From positions 1 through 64,000 of the forward strand of contig JAEHOE010000097.1 in the NCBI GenBank assembly GCA_016858145.1: a DNA stretch of 64,000 nt, in the 5' to 3' direction. Positions 9,701 to 18,251 of this stretch are shown here, one piece after another. The first letter of the stretch is position 1, and each line of letters starts with the position of its first letter. This DNA comes from Edaphochlamys debaryana (Eukaryota; Chlorophyta; Chlorophyceae; Chlamydomonadales). A model generated the notes under the pieces. It made no database searches, was not told the DNA's origin, and saw only the letters and a list, made by a program, of their open reading frames with translations. The position numbers were made by a program, and so were the translations under genes.

Positions 9701-11849
9701 GCTCCACCACGTCCAGTAACCGCAGCTTGCGTAGGGCTGAAGTGGATATCATGCTGACGCTGGCGCCACTATCGATCACGGCGATCAGGGTGAGCCATGT
9801 CCCTTCGGCGTCGCGAACCTTGATAAGGGCTCGGCACACGCGGTACTGGCGGCCGTCCGTGTCGTGCCCGGAAGCGGCGAGGGCCATGGGCGTGTAGGGG
9901 CCGGCAGGGTCAACCCGTGCGGCCTTGCTCCACAGGGCCTCCAGCCAATCATCAGGGGACGAGGACGCGCGGGGTTGTTGGACAAGGGAGACGGTGGCCG
10001 GTGGGTGGTGTGCGGACTTGCGCAGGAGAGCCTGCAGTTGTGCGCACACCCGACTGAACACGTTAGCAATGTTCAGGCTGGTCAGGGACCCAAGGGGTAC
10101 GGCATGCCGCACCACCTTGTTCACAATGTCCGCTGTCAGCTGGCGTTCCGCGTCCAGAGGGTCCGTGGAGGGCACAGGGTCCGTGCGGCCCAAAGGGTCG
10201 CCCGGCTTCCTGGTCTTCCAGTTTCGGTCGGACCCCTTCTCCTGGCCAGGGGCGCTGCGGTGGGGAGAGCCCGGGGGCCTTCCGTCACCATGGCCCCTGG
10301 GGGAGTCGGAGCGTTGCCATCCCTGCCCCCGCCCCGAAGGTGAAGAAGGTTGGTACTTGCCCCGATCGCTCTTCCAGTCTTGCGCGGGGCCGTAGGCACC
10401 CGGCTTACTGGGGAGTGACGGTTGTCTGGGGGGTACGCTTGGGGGTACACCTGGGGGAAGGGGGGCACTGGGAGAACGGGACAAGAGGGGGCCTTGGTCT
10501 GGACGGGGGCCACCGGAGGGCATGGGCCCTGAGCCGGTGCCCTGGGAGGAGAGGGCAGGAGGCTTGAGGGCTGACTGCAGAGGCTGTCCAGAACGGTTGC
10601 CGCCCCCAGAAGGTACAGGGTCAGGGGAAAAGGCTACCCGCTTGCGAGGCAAGGTGGTGTTCTCAAACTCCCCGACCCTCTTCATGTACACCTCTGGGTC
10701 CCATTGCTGATACATGTGGAAGATTTCTTCCTCGGGGGAGGCAAAGGTCCGTGTGCCTGACATGGAGCACCAAGAATCAGCCTCCCACACAGACTCACCG
10801 CGTGTGAGGTAGCGAGGAGAGGAAGGTGTCGTCCGCCCACGAGGCTGGAGGCGAGGCGCCGGAGTTGGATCGGTCTCAACCAGGTAGATGGTGTTGTTGG
10901 CGCGTCGAGCCTGTGGGGGGGCGAAGGAGCGAGGGACAGGCCTGCGCGGAGGGGGCCCGCGAGGGGGGTTAGGCCTGGCCTCACGGTCGCCGATGACGGC
11001 GAGGGTCAGCTGCTCCAGGCGCCGGTTCATGTCGTTGAACGCTGCTCGGTCGACACGGGCTTGGGATGTTGAAGTTGCCCTTGGGCCGGAGTTGCTGTTG
11101 TTGTTGCCATTGAAGCGGCGCTCACCCTTGTCCGGCCAGCGCGCGCGGGGCTCGCGACGTGCGGGCTCGGGCGCGGGGTTCGGCCGTGCCGGTCTCGGGG
11201 CGTCGTACGAACGAGTCTTGCCGTTGTTGTCGCCTTGATCACGAGAAGGTCGGTCGTTGCGACTCGAAGTAGGCGCCTGAGGAGGGGGCACGAAACGAGG
11301 GGAGCGCGGCTCGCGGTTAACGTCGTCGGTATCCCCGTCGCTCCGGGGGTACTTAGCGTTTTCCGCCGCATAGCTTGCGCAATCAATAGCTGATTCCAAA
11401 TTGCGGGGCCGGAAGAGGTACATCTTGTCTTGGACTTCAGGATGTAGGCCCCGTATAAAGTTGTGCATGTGACTGAGGTCCACAGCGCTGTCTATTCCCA
11501 GCTGCGTTAGCAAGCCACGGAAACGATCAGCGTAGTCACGCACAGATTCCCTCTTGCCTTGCCGACAGTTTGCAAGGCGGAAATACAGCACCTCGTCGCG
11601 CACTGCGTAACGTTCAGTCAGCGCAGCGCGGAAATCCACCCAATTGGAAAGCCGTTGGGGAACGCACTTGGCCCAAGCCGAGGCGTCTGGTCCCAGTCGG
11701 CACCGCGCGGCCGTTAGTCGGTCCGCCTCGGTCCAACGGAAGGCCTCGCTGTGCCGCTCAACCTGATCCAGCCAGTCCGCAGCGGACGTGGACCGGGGGT
11801 CGAATACGGTCAGCGAGTTGAGGGCTGAGGGCGTCAGGCCTCGCTCCAT
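6789..11849 (-). CDS. Gag-protease polyprotein with extra helical modules
   Basis: A 1,686-codon open frame, start ATG at 11849. Residues about 12-165 resemble the retrotransposon Gag family (FRWTEADRLTAARCRLG, LSNWVDFRAALTERY, GKRESVRDYADRFRGLL, MHNFIRGLHPEVQDKM). Residues about 170-640 are Arg/Pro/Gly/Ser-rich, basic and disordered, with no CCHC knuckle. Residues about 670-800 are a retropepsin with active site IDSGASVSMIS (Asp693) and the strand VLLGCDYLD. Then come module 1 (about 880-965, ending WGEWLKDLNATGCG), a coiled domain (about 1050-1200, starting LLQRAERLEAAGAES), module 2 (about 1300-1410, ending RWMARANAEGCGTD) and module 3 (about 1540-1640, ending SDWLKAVKSTGCGLGPC). The coiled domain is homologous to the free-standing gene at 41912-42436. 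The TGA at 6789 follows a C-run, and skipping one base continues the polyprotein. Confidence 0.85.
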   Translation of the reverse strand: MERGLTPSALNSLTVFDPRSTSAADWLDQVERHSEAFRWTEADRLTAARCRLGPDASAWAKCVPQRLSNWVDFRAALTERYAVRDEVLYFRLANCRQGKRESVRDYADRFRGLLTQLGIDSAVDLSHMHNFIRGLHPEVQDKMYLFRPRNLESAIDCASYAAENAKYPRSDGDTDDVNREPRSPRFVPPPQAPTSSRNDRPSRDQGDNNGKTRSYDAPRPARPNPAPEPARREPRARWPDKGERRFNGNNNSNSGPRATSTSQARVDRAAFNDMNRRLEQLTLAVIGDREARPNPPRGPPPRRPVPRSFAPPQARRANNTIYLVETDPTPAPRLQPRGRTTPSSPRYLTRGESVWEADSWCSMSGTRTFASPEEEIFHMYQQWDPEVYMKRVGEFENTTLPRKRVAFSPDPVPSGGGNRSGQPLQSALKPPALSSQGTGSGPMPSGGPRPDQGPLLSRSPSAPLPPGVPPSVPPRQPSLPSKPGAYGPAQDWKSDRGKYQPSSPSGRGQGWQRSDSPRGHGDGRPPGSPHRSAPGQEKGSDRNWKTRKPGDPLGRTDPVPSTDPLDAERQLTADIVNKVVRHAVPLGSLTSLNIANVFSRVCAQLQALLRKSAHHPPATVSLVQQPRASSSPDDWLEALWSKAARVDPAGPYTPMALAASGHDTDGRQYRVCRALIKVRDAEGTWLTLIAVIDSGASVSMISTSALRKLRLLDVVEPTDMTFSNADGSRTPASGHVRNLCVSTGDMSFSISPFVSNSLGYEVLLGCDYLDAAQADISYKRQVLEYTNDRGTRSTLPIDFMSTPVAPVLAWETASSDYSDSEIFMVDVAGPSTTPSPPPPPSAPADAAASASSSLSASLAQLRRAHIRATMTRLPKDDASAKLTMTRVALGAAARKNSSIRAAENAARKLLCEAVTHLAAAKACRLDRDESAFQAWTMAGSTYYDWGEWLKDLNATGCGTDERAPSGVPETTTPAPPLWDFEAEAIHRFMYRGDVVLTRPGDVPRPEPRECDGCKLWAAQAVKDYLNQVAPSSPSPPPTAPAEPPSSPLAPEAELELEVRRLLQRAERLEAAGAESARRHEADLQQLRLQTAQAFLPRVKEAAAQVFLVATRGSLEAASRGSCEITPEETRSAAEALGLTPSALDGSTDTALMGRARFRLPLDLSGLDERVIEASQLINAEVEQLANWACLVLRAYPQLRASDRITAHAAPLASSAPLPSPLPLLSTAPAPTAPLVAEFPAPEAPGKQSATSPKTAAPPSPGGEAADRLASPSSDKEPPPPRVRKLPPDPVTDPEQYREFKIGWLQQHVHENMMNASICEPMSTFLAIQEMLVSCGMRNMAARAKMNQAGIYLRAAYQLCSTVDDIIATNRYEVEASYSLGGWNFCPDRERWMARANAEGCGTDFYNPGSPSEPSYPTAVAVLKEHEVKYLLTRLSSPTPGFPAPRVPWAPLSPAPASPTPDLKAGAQHHWKQQGKGKGNTWKQARKHKTGYAGGAGIMMMTDGTTPSFLIPDQQGPWTRKYLLPALGSDLKWTDSEAEQLRHHLAFAARTDSTARRGLNVARSHFHRILAELSDARACWRRSRDSVRRAWDCAGYKHFPEFSDWLKAVKSTGCGLGPCCPWIPGDSEACWPQGQLTSSQLLDLSALMYGALDDLTTEEGELWSAQGSRGDAGVAMMTEKTGLQPPV
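8245..8700 (-). other. RAERLEAAG coiled domain inside the retroelement polyprotein
   Basis: Sub-region of the Gag-protease frame encoding about 150 residues: a charged N-terminal helix (LLQRAERLEAAGAES, RRHEADLQQLRLQTAQAFLP), a hydrophobic helix (AAAQVFLVATRGSLEAA) and a C-terminal helix (ASQLINAEVEQLANWACLVL). The same order and many identical residues occur in the 174-aa gene at 41912-42436. Function unknown; it is not a part of normal Gag or Pol. Confidence 0.8.
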
Positions 11850-13600
11850 GATGGTACTTGAGCGGAAGGCCTGCGGGGGTTTTGGTAGGGCGAGGGGAGG
11901 GAGACGGAAGCACGCAGAGGTTACCCTGAGGGGTGCTCTTGTCCCTGAGCCTCGCTGAGGCTTGGTTACGAGCCCTCGCTGCTGTTAGAGCGGGGGAAAG
12001 AGAAACACAAACACGAGCTGGCTGTACGCCCTTGCCCGGGCTACCGCTGCAGTCGGCGCTGACGGGTTGAGATGCGTAACTTGCTGCACGCAGGATCCAC
12101 TGGCGCAGCTGTGATCCAAGGTCCCGCTACCAACGGCGGAGCGTGTGGTCCACCAAGTGGGTAACCACCCCAAAATTTTTCGCGCGGATACTACCCGTAG
12201 ATGCGTGTCCACTTACTTGCAGGAGGTTACCACTGGTGACTAACGGTCCGTGCCCTAGGATCGCACAGCTGGCGCTATAGTGTGTGTGAAGACACAACTA
12301 GGCGCTAGTGGGTTGCGGCTTGGGCCTGGACAGACGATCCAGGGGCCTTGGGGTTGAAGGTAGGCTTTGCGGAAGCGTACTTTATGAGGTGCGGAAGCGT
12401 GTAGGGCTCAGGTAGGGGGTCTTAACCGCCTCTTCTACCTGTCCAAGTGTCGGGGTTGTTGTCACGCAAGCAGGGGACCTGAGGGTGTCCTGCTGCTGCG
12501 GCTGAGGGGGGCAGGGGTCACACGGAAGGTGGGAGGCCTGCGGAGGAGAGAGAGAGAGGCGGCGGTGCCTGGGGGTTACGACCAGGGGCCGTGCAGATAT
12601 GAACCACCGACGATGTGTCTTGCTGTACGGTACGGGAGGATGACTCACACGACCTGTTGACACGGATATACGAGCAGTACGGCAGGGGGTCTTAACCGCC
12701 GCTTCTACCGCTGCTGTTGATGTGCGCTGGCCCAGCAGGCGGGAGGCTTAGTCACACGGCCTGGGGAAGATACGCTGGATCCAAGGGGTTGCAAGCAGGG
12801 CTTGAGGTGCCGCTTCTGCTGCTGTAGTCGACTTGTAGACGTTGATACCACTGACAGATCGGAGGCTTAGTCACACGACCTGCGGTGACAAGGGAACGAC
12901 GCTACCCTGACGCCGGAGCGGGAAGGGGACGCCTCGCTGCGCTCGGCGGGTGCCTGTGCCTGTGGAAGCCGGGTTCCTAGCTGCCTGACCGGGCGGCCTC
13001 TTGCGGCCGGGTACCGATAGGACTTAGTGCGGCAAACACCCGACAGATAACTGTCTGGTGAAGCGTTCGGGACCTGGGGGCAACCGGGCTACTAGAACAC
13101 CTGCGGGTCCTGCGACGGGGGGAAGGGGAGCAGTCCGGGGCCAACGGACGGCCTCGCTGCCGGTAGACTGTTGTCGTTGACGGCGAAGGTACTTGTTTGG
13201 GCACCTGCGGTCAGACAAAGGCTGTGCTACTCCTATGTGCGTACTCTGCGTACGCGACGACGGCGATGGGCGACTATTCAGTGACCGAAGTCACACGAGG
13301 GACGCGCGGCCTGTCTTTCAATCACGGGATTACACTTCCTTGCTAGTGTCACGATGATCAGTCGCAACTCTTGCTCAGTCGCGGAGCGGTACACACACAC
13401 ACGCTGTCCCTCTAGCAGGGACTTTCGCTGGAAGGCTTGTAAGGAGGCGCTATCCTCCTTTTTCTATTTTAATTCCGGTTTTTTAAAAGCGCGCAACCAC
13501 GCGGAATATAAAGGGCTCGGGCCCGCGGCCCGCCGTACAGGCCGGGCCGCGTGCCTTTCGCCTCGCCGCGCCTACGAGGCACCACACCGCTCCTAACCTA
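11850..13600 (-). other. Presumed 5' leader and LTR of the retroelement
   Basis: Upstream (rightward) of the Gag ATG there is no coding signal. A 5' LTR and primer binding site should lie here, but with the partner LTR outside the window they cannot be delimited, and no clear tRNA-complementary site was recognised. On the minus strand, AT-rich patches GCTTTTAAAAAACCGG (about 13475-13492) and TTTATATT (about 13505-13512) are unusual in this GC-rich sequence and could be promoter or polyadenylation elements of an LTR. This is inference only. Confidence 0.4.
12416..12884. repeat. Degenerate direct repeats in the retroelement leader
   Basis: Short motifs recur at irregular spacing. GGGGGTCTTAACCGCC plus CTTCTACC occurs at about 12416 and 12685. 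GGAGGCTTAGTCACACG is at about 12742 and 12861, with a weaker ACTCACACGACCTG at about 12642 and AAGTCACACGAG near 13290. Spacings are about 105-270 bp. This looks like an eroded tandem array in an LTR or leader, a type of region that often carries enhancer or packaging signals. Role not known. Confidence 0.55.
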
Positions 13601-15658
13601 GCTCACTGCAGCAATAGCGCTAGCCCTAACTCAACAACACACAGCTCCTGGTGTCGGGGCAGGTTTGGGGCGCCAGGGTACGGCCCCACAATCCGGTGCG
13701 CCCATTGCGCCGCGCCGGACCCTACCCCTGCACTGCACCGGCATACCCAGCGGGCAACAACGCGGGAATAGCACAAACCAACGCAGTAGCAGGTCTAGGG
13801 GCGAGGGTCTCGACGGCCCGTCCTCCTTTGAACGCGCAGCTCGCGTCAGGCCGTCTTCTGCACTCGAGGGGCGGCCTAGACACACACAGAACCCACAGAA
13901 CACACGCAGTAGTCCTAATACTTCGTGCTCACGCTCTAAAGCACGTCCTGGCGTCCGTAATTCAGGTTTGGAGGGCGGACCGCTCTTCCGCTTACTCCAC
14001 TAAGAACCCAAACAGCACACTGCCGTGATTGTCGCGCAGACTGCACAAGGAGAGGGCGGTTCTTGCGGGAGAGCCCACCGTTGCCAGTGGAGGGCTCCTT
14101 GCATGGCCGCTTCCTCCCACCGGGGGCACGCTCGGGCGTTGCTCCCACTCCAATTATGAATCACACTGAACGGAGAAGCTAAGCTGCGGGCGGATTGGCG
14201 GGGGCGCCAGCCATCCGTCGGCCTCCGGGCCGCGGCCTCGCGCTTGCAGCGCTCGGCCGTCCACAGCAGCGAAGAATACCTTGAACACACACAGGAAACG
14301 GTCCGAGGCTCCAGACGAAGGAGCCAGGGAAGACGCAATGCTCCACGAATCATCCTACGCGAGCCGGCTCCCGGCCTCGCGATGACTGACATAAGCTCCA
14401 GCATGCTTGCGCAATAGTGTACAGGGGCTAGCGCCTTGCGCGTGCCGGCCTGCCGGCCAGACACTAACCCTCCTGGCACTCTCCTCCAAGTCCACGCATT
14501 TAGGTCGGGAAGCCAGTTCGCCACGCCACGCAACCGGGTGCCATACTCGCTTGGGGTCGGTCGTCCCCTGCGCAGCATATCCTAACCTCAGCCAATAACA
14601 TAATCGCCAGAACAGGTAAAGGATACCTGTTACGATCCAGTCCCCTCTGACGTCCCCTCTGACGTCTCTCTTACGTCTCTCTCTCTCGTCCCTTCTTGGG
14701 ACCATGCGTTGCTCGTGTCACCGGTATTCTGGTGCTCGTTCTAACGCCACATCAGTAGCTGTCGTACCCATTGTGGGTCACAGTATTACTGCTCTCTGGG
14801 CCTCTTTTGCCCGGTATCTCTTGATACCACCAAATCTGGACTAGTGTACGTTACAATACCAGGTGAAAAGGATAAAGGCGCCTGGTATGGGCCCCAGAGC
14901 ACCTCCCGAGCGCCCCCGGTGATGGCTATCGGCCTGAAACATCTTAGGAAGGTCCATACTGGCCATCTACCTACTCAGAGCTGGCGCACGGGTCGGCATG
15001 TGCCCGAACCGCGAGGGGGCCGATTGGGGCTGCCAAGCAGGGGACGGGTTAGTGCCTGGCTCAGCGGCCTGGACGCATCCAAGCAGCCGCCGAGCCCGGT
15101 TTGGGGCTCTCGGGATCATATGATGACTGTAGGACCAGGTCCGGGGTCGATCGGCGACGGTCCAGCCAACCCCATGTCGCATCCCACCGAGCAGTTTCAC
15201 GTTTAGGCCTCCCCGCGTGCCCAGCTTTGCTCCCAAGGGTCTGTACTACAAGATGTTACTGCTGCGAACATCTAGCTTGCATGTTTGAGGAAAGGCCGGC
15301 AACATGCAAGCGCTCGGCATGCGACAACGCGTCTCCGTGCTCGGCATCGCTCCGCAAGGCTTCTAAATGACATCTATACAGCTCAGAGTCCCATTTGGGG
15401 CGTTTGCGGCGCGGACTCAACCAGTTGGCACACGAACCCTGAAGTGGTACCCGCCGACACGTCGTGGCCGGGGAAGCTGGCCACGTGCCTGGGTGCAAGG
15501 CGCAGGGTAAGGCCTGAGACCGCCTGCCAATTCGCGCCAACTCGCCGATCGAGACAAACCATGCTGACTATGTCAGCAACGGTCGTCGAATGTGCTCCAC
15601 ATTCGCTCCCGCAACGCATGGCACAGGGTCCTACGCACTCCGCTCCCACGCTTTCACA
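13601..15658. other. Region without recognisable gene
   Basis: No ORF with conserved features or plausible splice structure was found on either strand. It has somewhat lower GC than the flanks, with scattered direct and inverted motifs, for example CTTGCATGTT at about 15275 opposite AACATGCAAG at about 15300 (a 10-bp stem). It may be remnant transposon sequence plus the promoter of the gene starting at 15659. Confidence 0.4.
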
Positions 15659-16484
15659 ATGTCCAGCTTCCCCAGCGGTCCGGACGCCTATCCCGGCCCG
15701 CACAGTGACGTTGATTTTGAGCGCTGCGACGCACCGCTAAACCTCGAGCCGCTGCCAGGCGCGCTGCTTCTCGGACCCTGCAATAAGCTGCTCAAGCGTG
15801 GCAGTCGGCGCAATTGGCCGCAAAGCGAGGTCCACGAGCTTGCCGCCCTGCTCGCGGGCTGCGCAACGATCTCCGGCAGCGGGGCCAATGCCGCTGGAGC
15901 TTGGGCGTTCACGGAGCTGCTGGACGAGTGGAGCAGCTTCCTACTGGAAAACCCCGAGGTGCGCAGCTCGGCATTTTGACATTCGGCTTGCGCCCGCATG
16001 CCCGCTGCACTGCGGGCTCGGGTAGCGGATCTTTCTTGGTGCGGGGATCGTCCAGCAGGAAGAGAGACAGAAACAACGCAGGGAGGCAGGGCCCCGAATC
16101 ATGCCCGTCACCCCGCCCCGTCCCCGCGCTTTTGGCAGCCGCCGCGCCCTCTGCAAGCGTTAATCCTAACGCTACCACTCCTTTCATCCCCATCTCCCGG
16201 CCCCCCAGGTGCGCAAGCAGGTGGACCCCGTGTACGTCACCGCCGACCCCGCCACTGGCACCGGCATCCCTGGAGCGCTGGCGGCGCCGGCCATGCCGCA
16301 ACACTGGCCCGCCAACCTTCCCCCACTGATGCCGGTTGGCAACTGTGGCTGCATGTGGACCTTTCCGGGAGGTGCACAAGGCCACGCGGCTGCGGCGTAC
16401 CTCAGTGGGGCGCTACGGGAGCGCAACCCCGGGCTGGTGGTCCGCGTGGTGGCCTCGCCCACGCCCCAAATCGAGTACTCGTAA
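15659..16484 (+). CDS. Hypothetical two-exon protein
   Basis: Exons 15659-15958 and 16209-16484, about 191 aa. The intron is GT...AG, phase 0, and both ends carry GTGCGCA, so the exon junction reads ENPE-VRKQVDPVYV. No known domain was recognised. The first exon has LEPLPGALLLGPCNKLLKRG and a helical ALLAGCATISGSGANAAGAW stretch; the second has NLPPLMPVGNCGCMWTFPGG and NPGLVVRVVAS. The stop TAA overlaps a good donor (TC/GTAAGG at 16481), so the transcript may instead splice onward. No acceptor in the right phase was found for the downstream ORF at 16989. Real but unclassified is the best reading. Confidence 0.5.
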
Positions 16485-16647
16485 GGGATGGGGCCAGCGG
16501 GGCGTCTCAGCGAGACGGTTCGGCATGACCGGGAGCTGCCCAGCTCGTTTGGTTGCGCCGCCCAGCTTGCACGGATTTGGTCGGCATGGCGGCCGCCGTT
16601 CTGCGCGTCGCGGCGCAGGCCTTTCTTAGTTCGGCGCGTTCTTAGTT

Positions 16648-16965
16648 GGGCAGGGTGCGGGGCTGTCGGCGGCGCGGCCACATTGGCCGCAGCTGCCGCG
16701 CCCAGGCCTTTCTTGGTTTGGGTGCGACGCGGCGGGGTGCTGGGCAGGGTGCGGGGCTGTCGGCGGCGCGGCCACATTGGCCGGAGCTGCCGCGCCCAGG
16801 CTTTTCTTGGTTTGGGTGCGACGCGGCGGGGTGCTGGGCAGGGTGCGGGGCTGTCGGCGGCGCGGCCACATTGGCCGGAGCTGCCGCGCCCAGGCTTTTC
16901 TTGGTTTGGGCGCGAGGCGGCGGGGCGCGGGGCAGGGTGCGGGGCTGTCGGCGGCGCGGCCAATG
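16648..16965. repeat. 94-bp tandem repeat (about 3.4 copies)
   Basis: Units start at 16648, 16742, 16836 and 16930, each beginning GGGCAGGGTGCGGGGCTGTC, with unit length exactly 94 bp. Copies differ at a few positions. As 94 is not a multiple of 3, the same DNA is read in three frames along one open frame, giving spurious Ala/Gly/Arg ORFs on both strands. Likely a GC-rich minisatellite. Confidence 0.9.
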
Positions 16966-16988
16966 AGCGCCGGCGCGTCAAGCAGGCC

Positions 16989-17447
16989 ATGGCGCAGCAG
17001 GCCCCCCTCTTTTGGGGGAGCCAGATGCCGGATGACGGGCTGGGCCTGGGCGACGAGGAGGGGCTGGGGGTGGGGGAGGGGGCGCTGGTGGCGGGGGCGG
17101 CGGAGACGGAGGCGGAGAAGGCGGAGGGCCGGCCCGTGCGGGCGGCGGCGGCGGCTGGGCGGGCCGCGGTGCGGGCGGCGGCGGGGTCGGAGTCGTCAGA
17201 GGAGTCGGAGTCCGAGGAGGAGGACGCTGGCAAGGCGGCGGCCGCTGCTGGCGGCAGCGGGGCTGCTGGCGGCAGCGGAGCCGTGGGCGTCGTGCCGGGC
17301 TTTGTGCAGGGCCTGGTGGCGCGCATCGAGGGCAGGACGCCGGCCCAGGTGCAGGCGCAGGGGGTGCCGGAGGTGGCGGTGGTGCTGGCGCCGGGCGGAG
17401 AGCAGGGCGGCCCGGCCCAGGGCGGCGTGGTGCCCATGTCGCGGTAG
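16989..17447 (+). CDS. Doubtful low-complexity ORF
   Basis: Possible 152-aa frame from ATG 16989 to TAG 17447, starting MAQQAPLFWGSQMPDDGLGL, with an acidic Ser/Glu stretch (SESSEESESEEEDAG), Ala/Gly runs and a short ordered-looking part (VVPGFVQGLVARIEGRTPAQ). It could be the last exon of a larger gene whose upstream part was not resolved; the preceding frame runs through the 94-bp repeat and is not credible. No family recognised. Confidence 0.3.
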   Translation: MAQQAPLFWGSQMPDDGLGLGDEEGLGVGEGALVAGAAETEAEKAEGRPVRAAAAAGRAAVRAAAGSESSEESESEEEDAGKAAAAAGGSGAAGGSGAVGVVPGFVQGLVARIEGRTPAQVQAQGVPEVAVVLAPGGEQGGPAQGGVVPMSR

Positions 17448-18251
17448 CTCAAGCAAGGCGGCTGGCGGTGGCTGGGTGGCTGGCGGTTGGAGGCGGGTGG
17501 TTGCTGGCGGCGTCCAGCGGCGTCTGGCGGTGGCTGGTGGTGGTTGGCGGCGCGTGGCCGGTGCGTTGTCTGTGGCCGGTGCGTTGTCTGTAACGGTCGA
17601 GTTTCGGCCGAGTTTGTCCCGCGTTTCTGCCGAGATTGTCCCAAGTTTCCCCCGCGTTTCCCCCGCGCGTCAGCCTTACAGCAGCACGCGAGCGCAGCCG
17701 GCCGCCGGCCGCCGGCCCCTCAGCAAGCCCAGCAACGCGCCTCCAGAAAATGCGCAGATAATTCATTTGTATTTCAGCAGCCCTCGCATCAACCTCACAG
17801 CAGCACGCGAGCGCAGCCGGCACTGGGCCCAACACGCAGCACACAGTCGGTCGGCGCCCCAACACAAGCACGCGCCCTCACTGGTTGCACCGCTCGCACC
17901 CCCTCGCTAACGGCATCCGGCCCAGCCTTGGGCCCAACTCCCTGTACGGCGCGAAGGAGGGGGCGCAGCCGTCGTACAACCGTCCGTTGGTCATGTGGCC
18001 GTTAGGCAAGCAGCTGCGCAGTTAGTTGGGCCGTTGGCCGTACAAATAGATGTTGTCCCAGAACGAAGGTTTCACTATTTTTTTCGAACCCCCGCAGAAG
18101 CGGCTCCCTGCACCACGGCTCCGGCGGACGCGCTCGCCCCTCTGGGGGCACCCCACTGCCGCTCTTCCCGCCGGCAGCCCTGCTGCGCACCTGTCCCGAG
18201 CTCACAGCTGCAGCGGAAGAGGAAGCTGAAGGGCCGGCTGCAAGCGGGCTG
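17448..18251. other. Low-complexity intergenic stretch
   Basis: Begins with a degenerate GGCGGTGGCTGG-type minisatellite (about 17455-17560). The string GCAGCACGCGAGCGCAGCCG occurs twice (about 17681 and 17799), i.e. a direct repeat 118 bp apart. The last 250 bp probably hold the 5' UTR or an upstream exon of the kinase: the kinase frame is open back to 18006 and a possible acceptor CCCCCGCAG ends at 18097. Confidence 0.45.

Larger units (their letters stand above)
1..13600 (-). mobile_element. Giant Ty3/gypsy-like LTR retrotransposon, partial
   Basis: On the minus strand, reading from about 11849 to the left edge, the order is Gag-like domain, retropepsin, a long array of unknown modules, a second retropepsin-like domain, reverse transcriptase and RNase H. 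PR-RT-RNase H order with RNase H directly after RT is the Ty3/gypsy pol arrangement; integrase should follow beyond position 1. About 3,900 codons lie upstream of integrase, while a whole gypsy Gag-Pol is normally about 1,500 residues. The coding track is one polyprotein-like path broken by single-base shifts, several at C-runs. No CCHC zinc knuckle was found after Gag. The right boundary (5' LTR) is a guess, because only one LTR could be in the window, so neither LTR ends nor target-site duplication can be verified. Confidence 0.85.

Noticed and set aside
12160..14890. Exact LTR ends and primer binding site (e.g. TGTAACGTACACTAG on the minus strand near 14860)
   Set aside because: Without the second LTR there is no way to confirm termini; the candidate is too far from Gag and has no paired end in the window.
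16488..17910. ORFs of 319, 377 (plus) and 486 (minus) codons
   Set aside because: Most of their length is the 94-bp repeat read in different frames; only the end of the first (from 16989) is listed, at low confidence.
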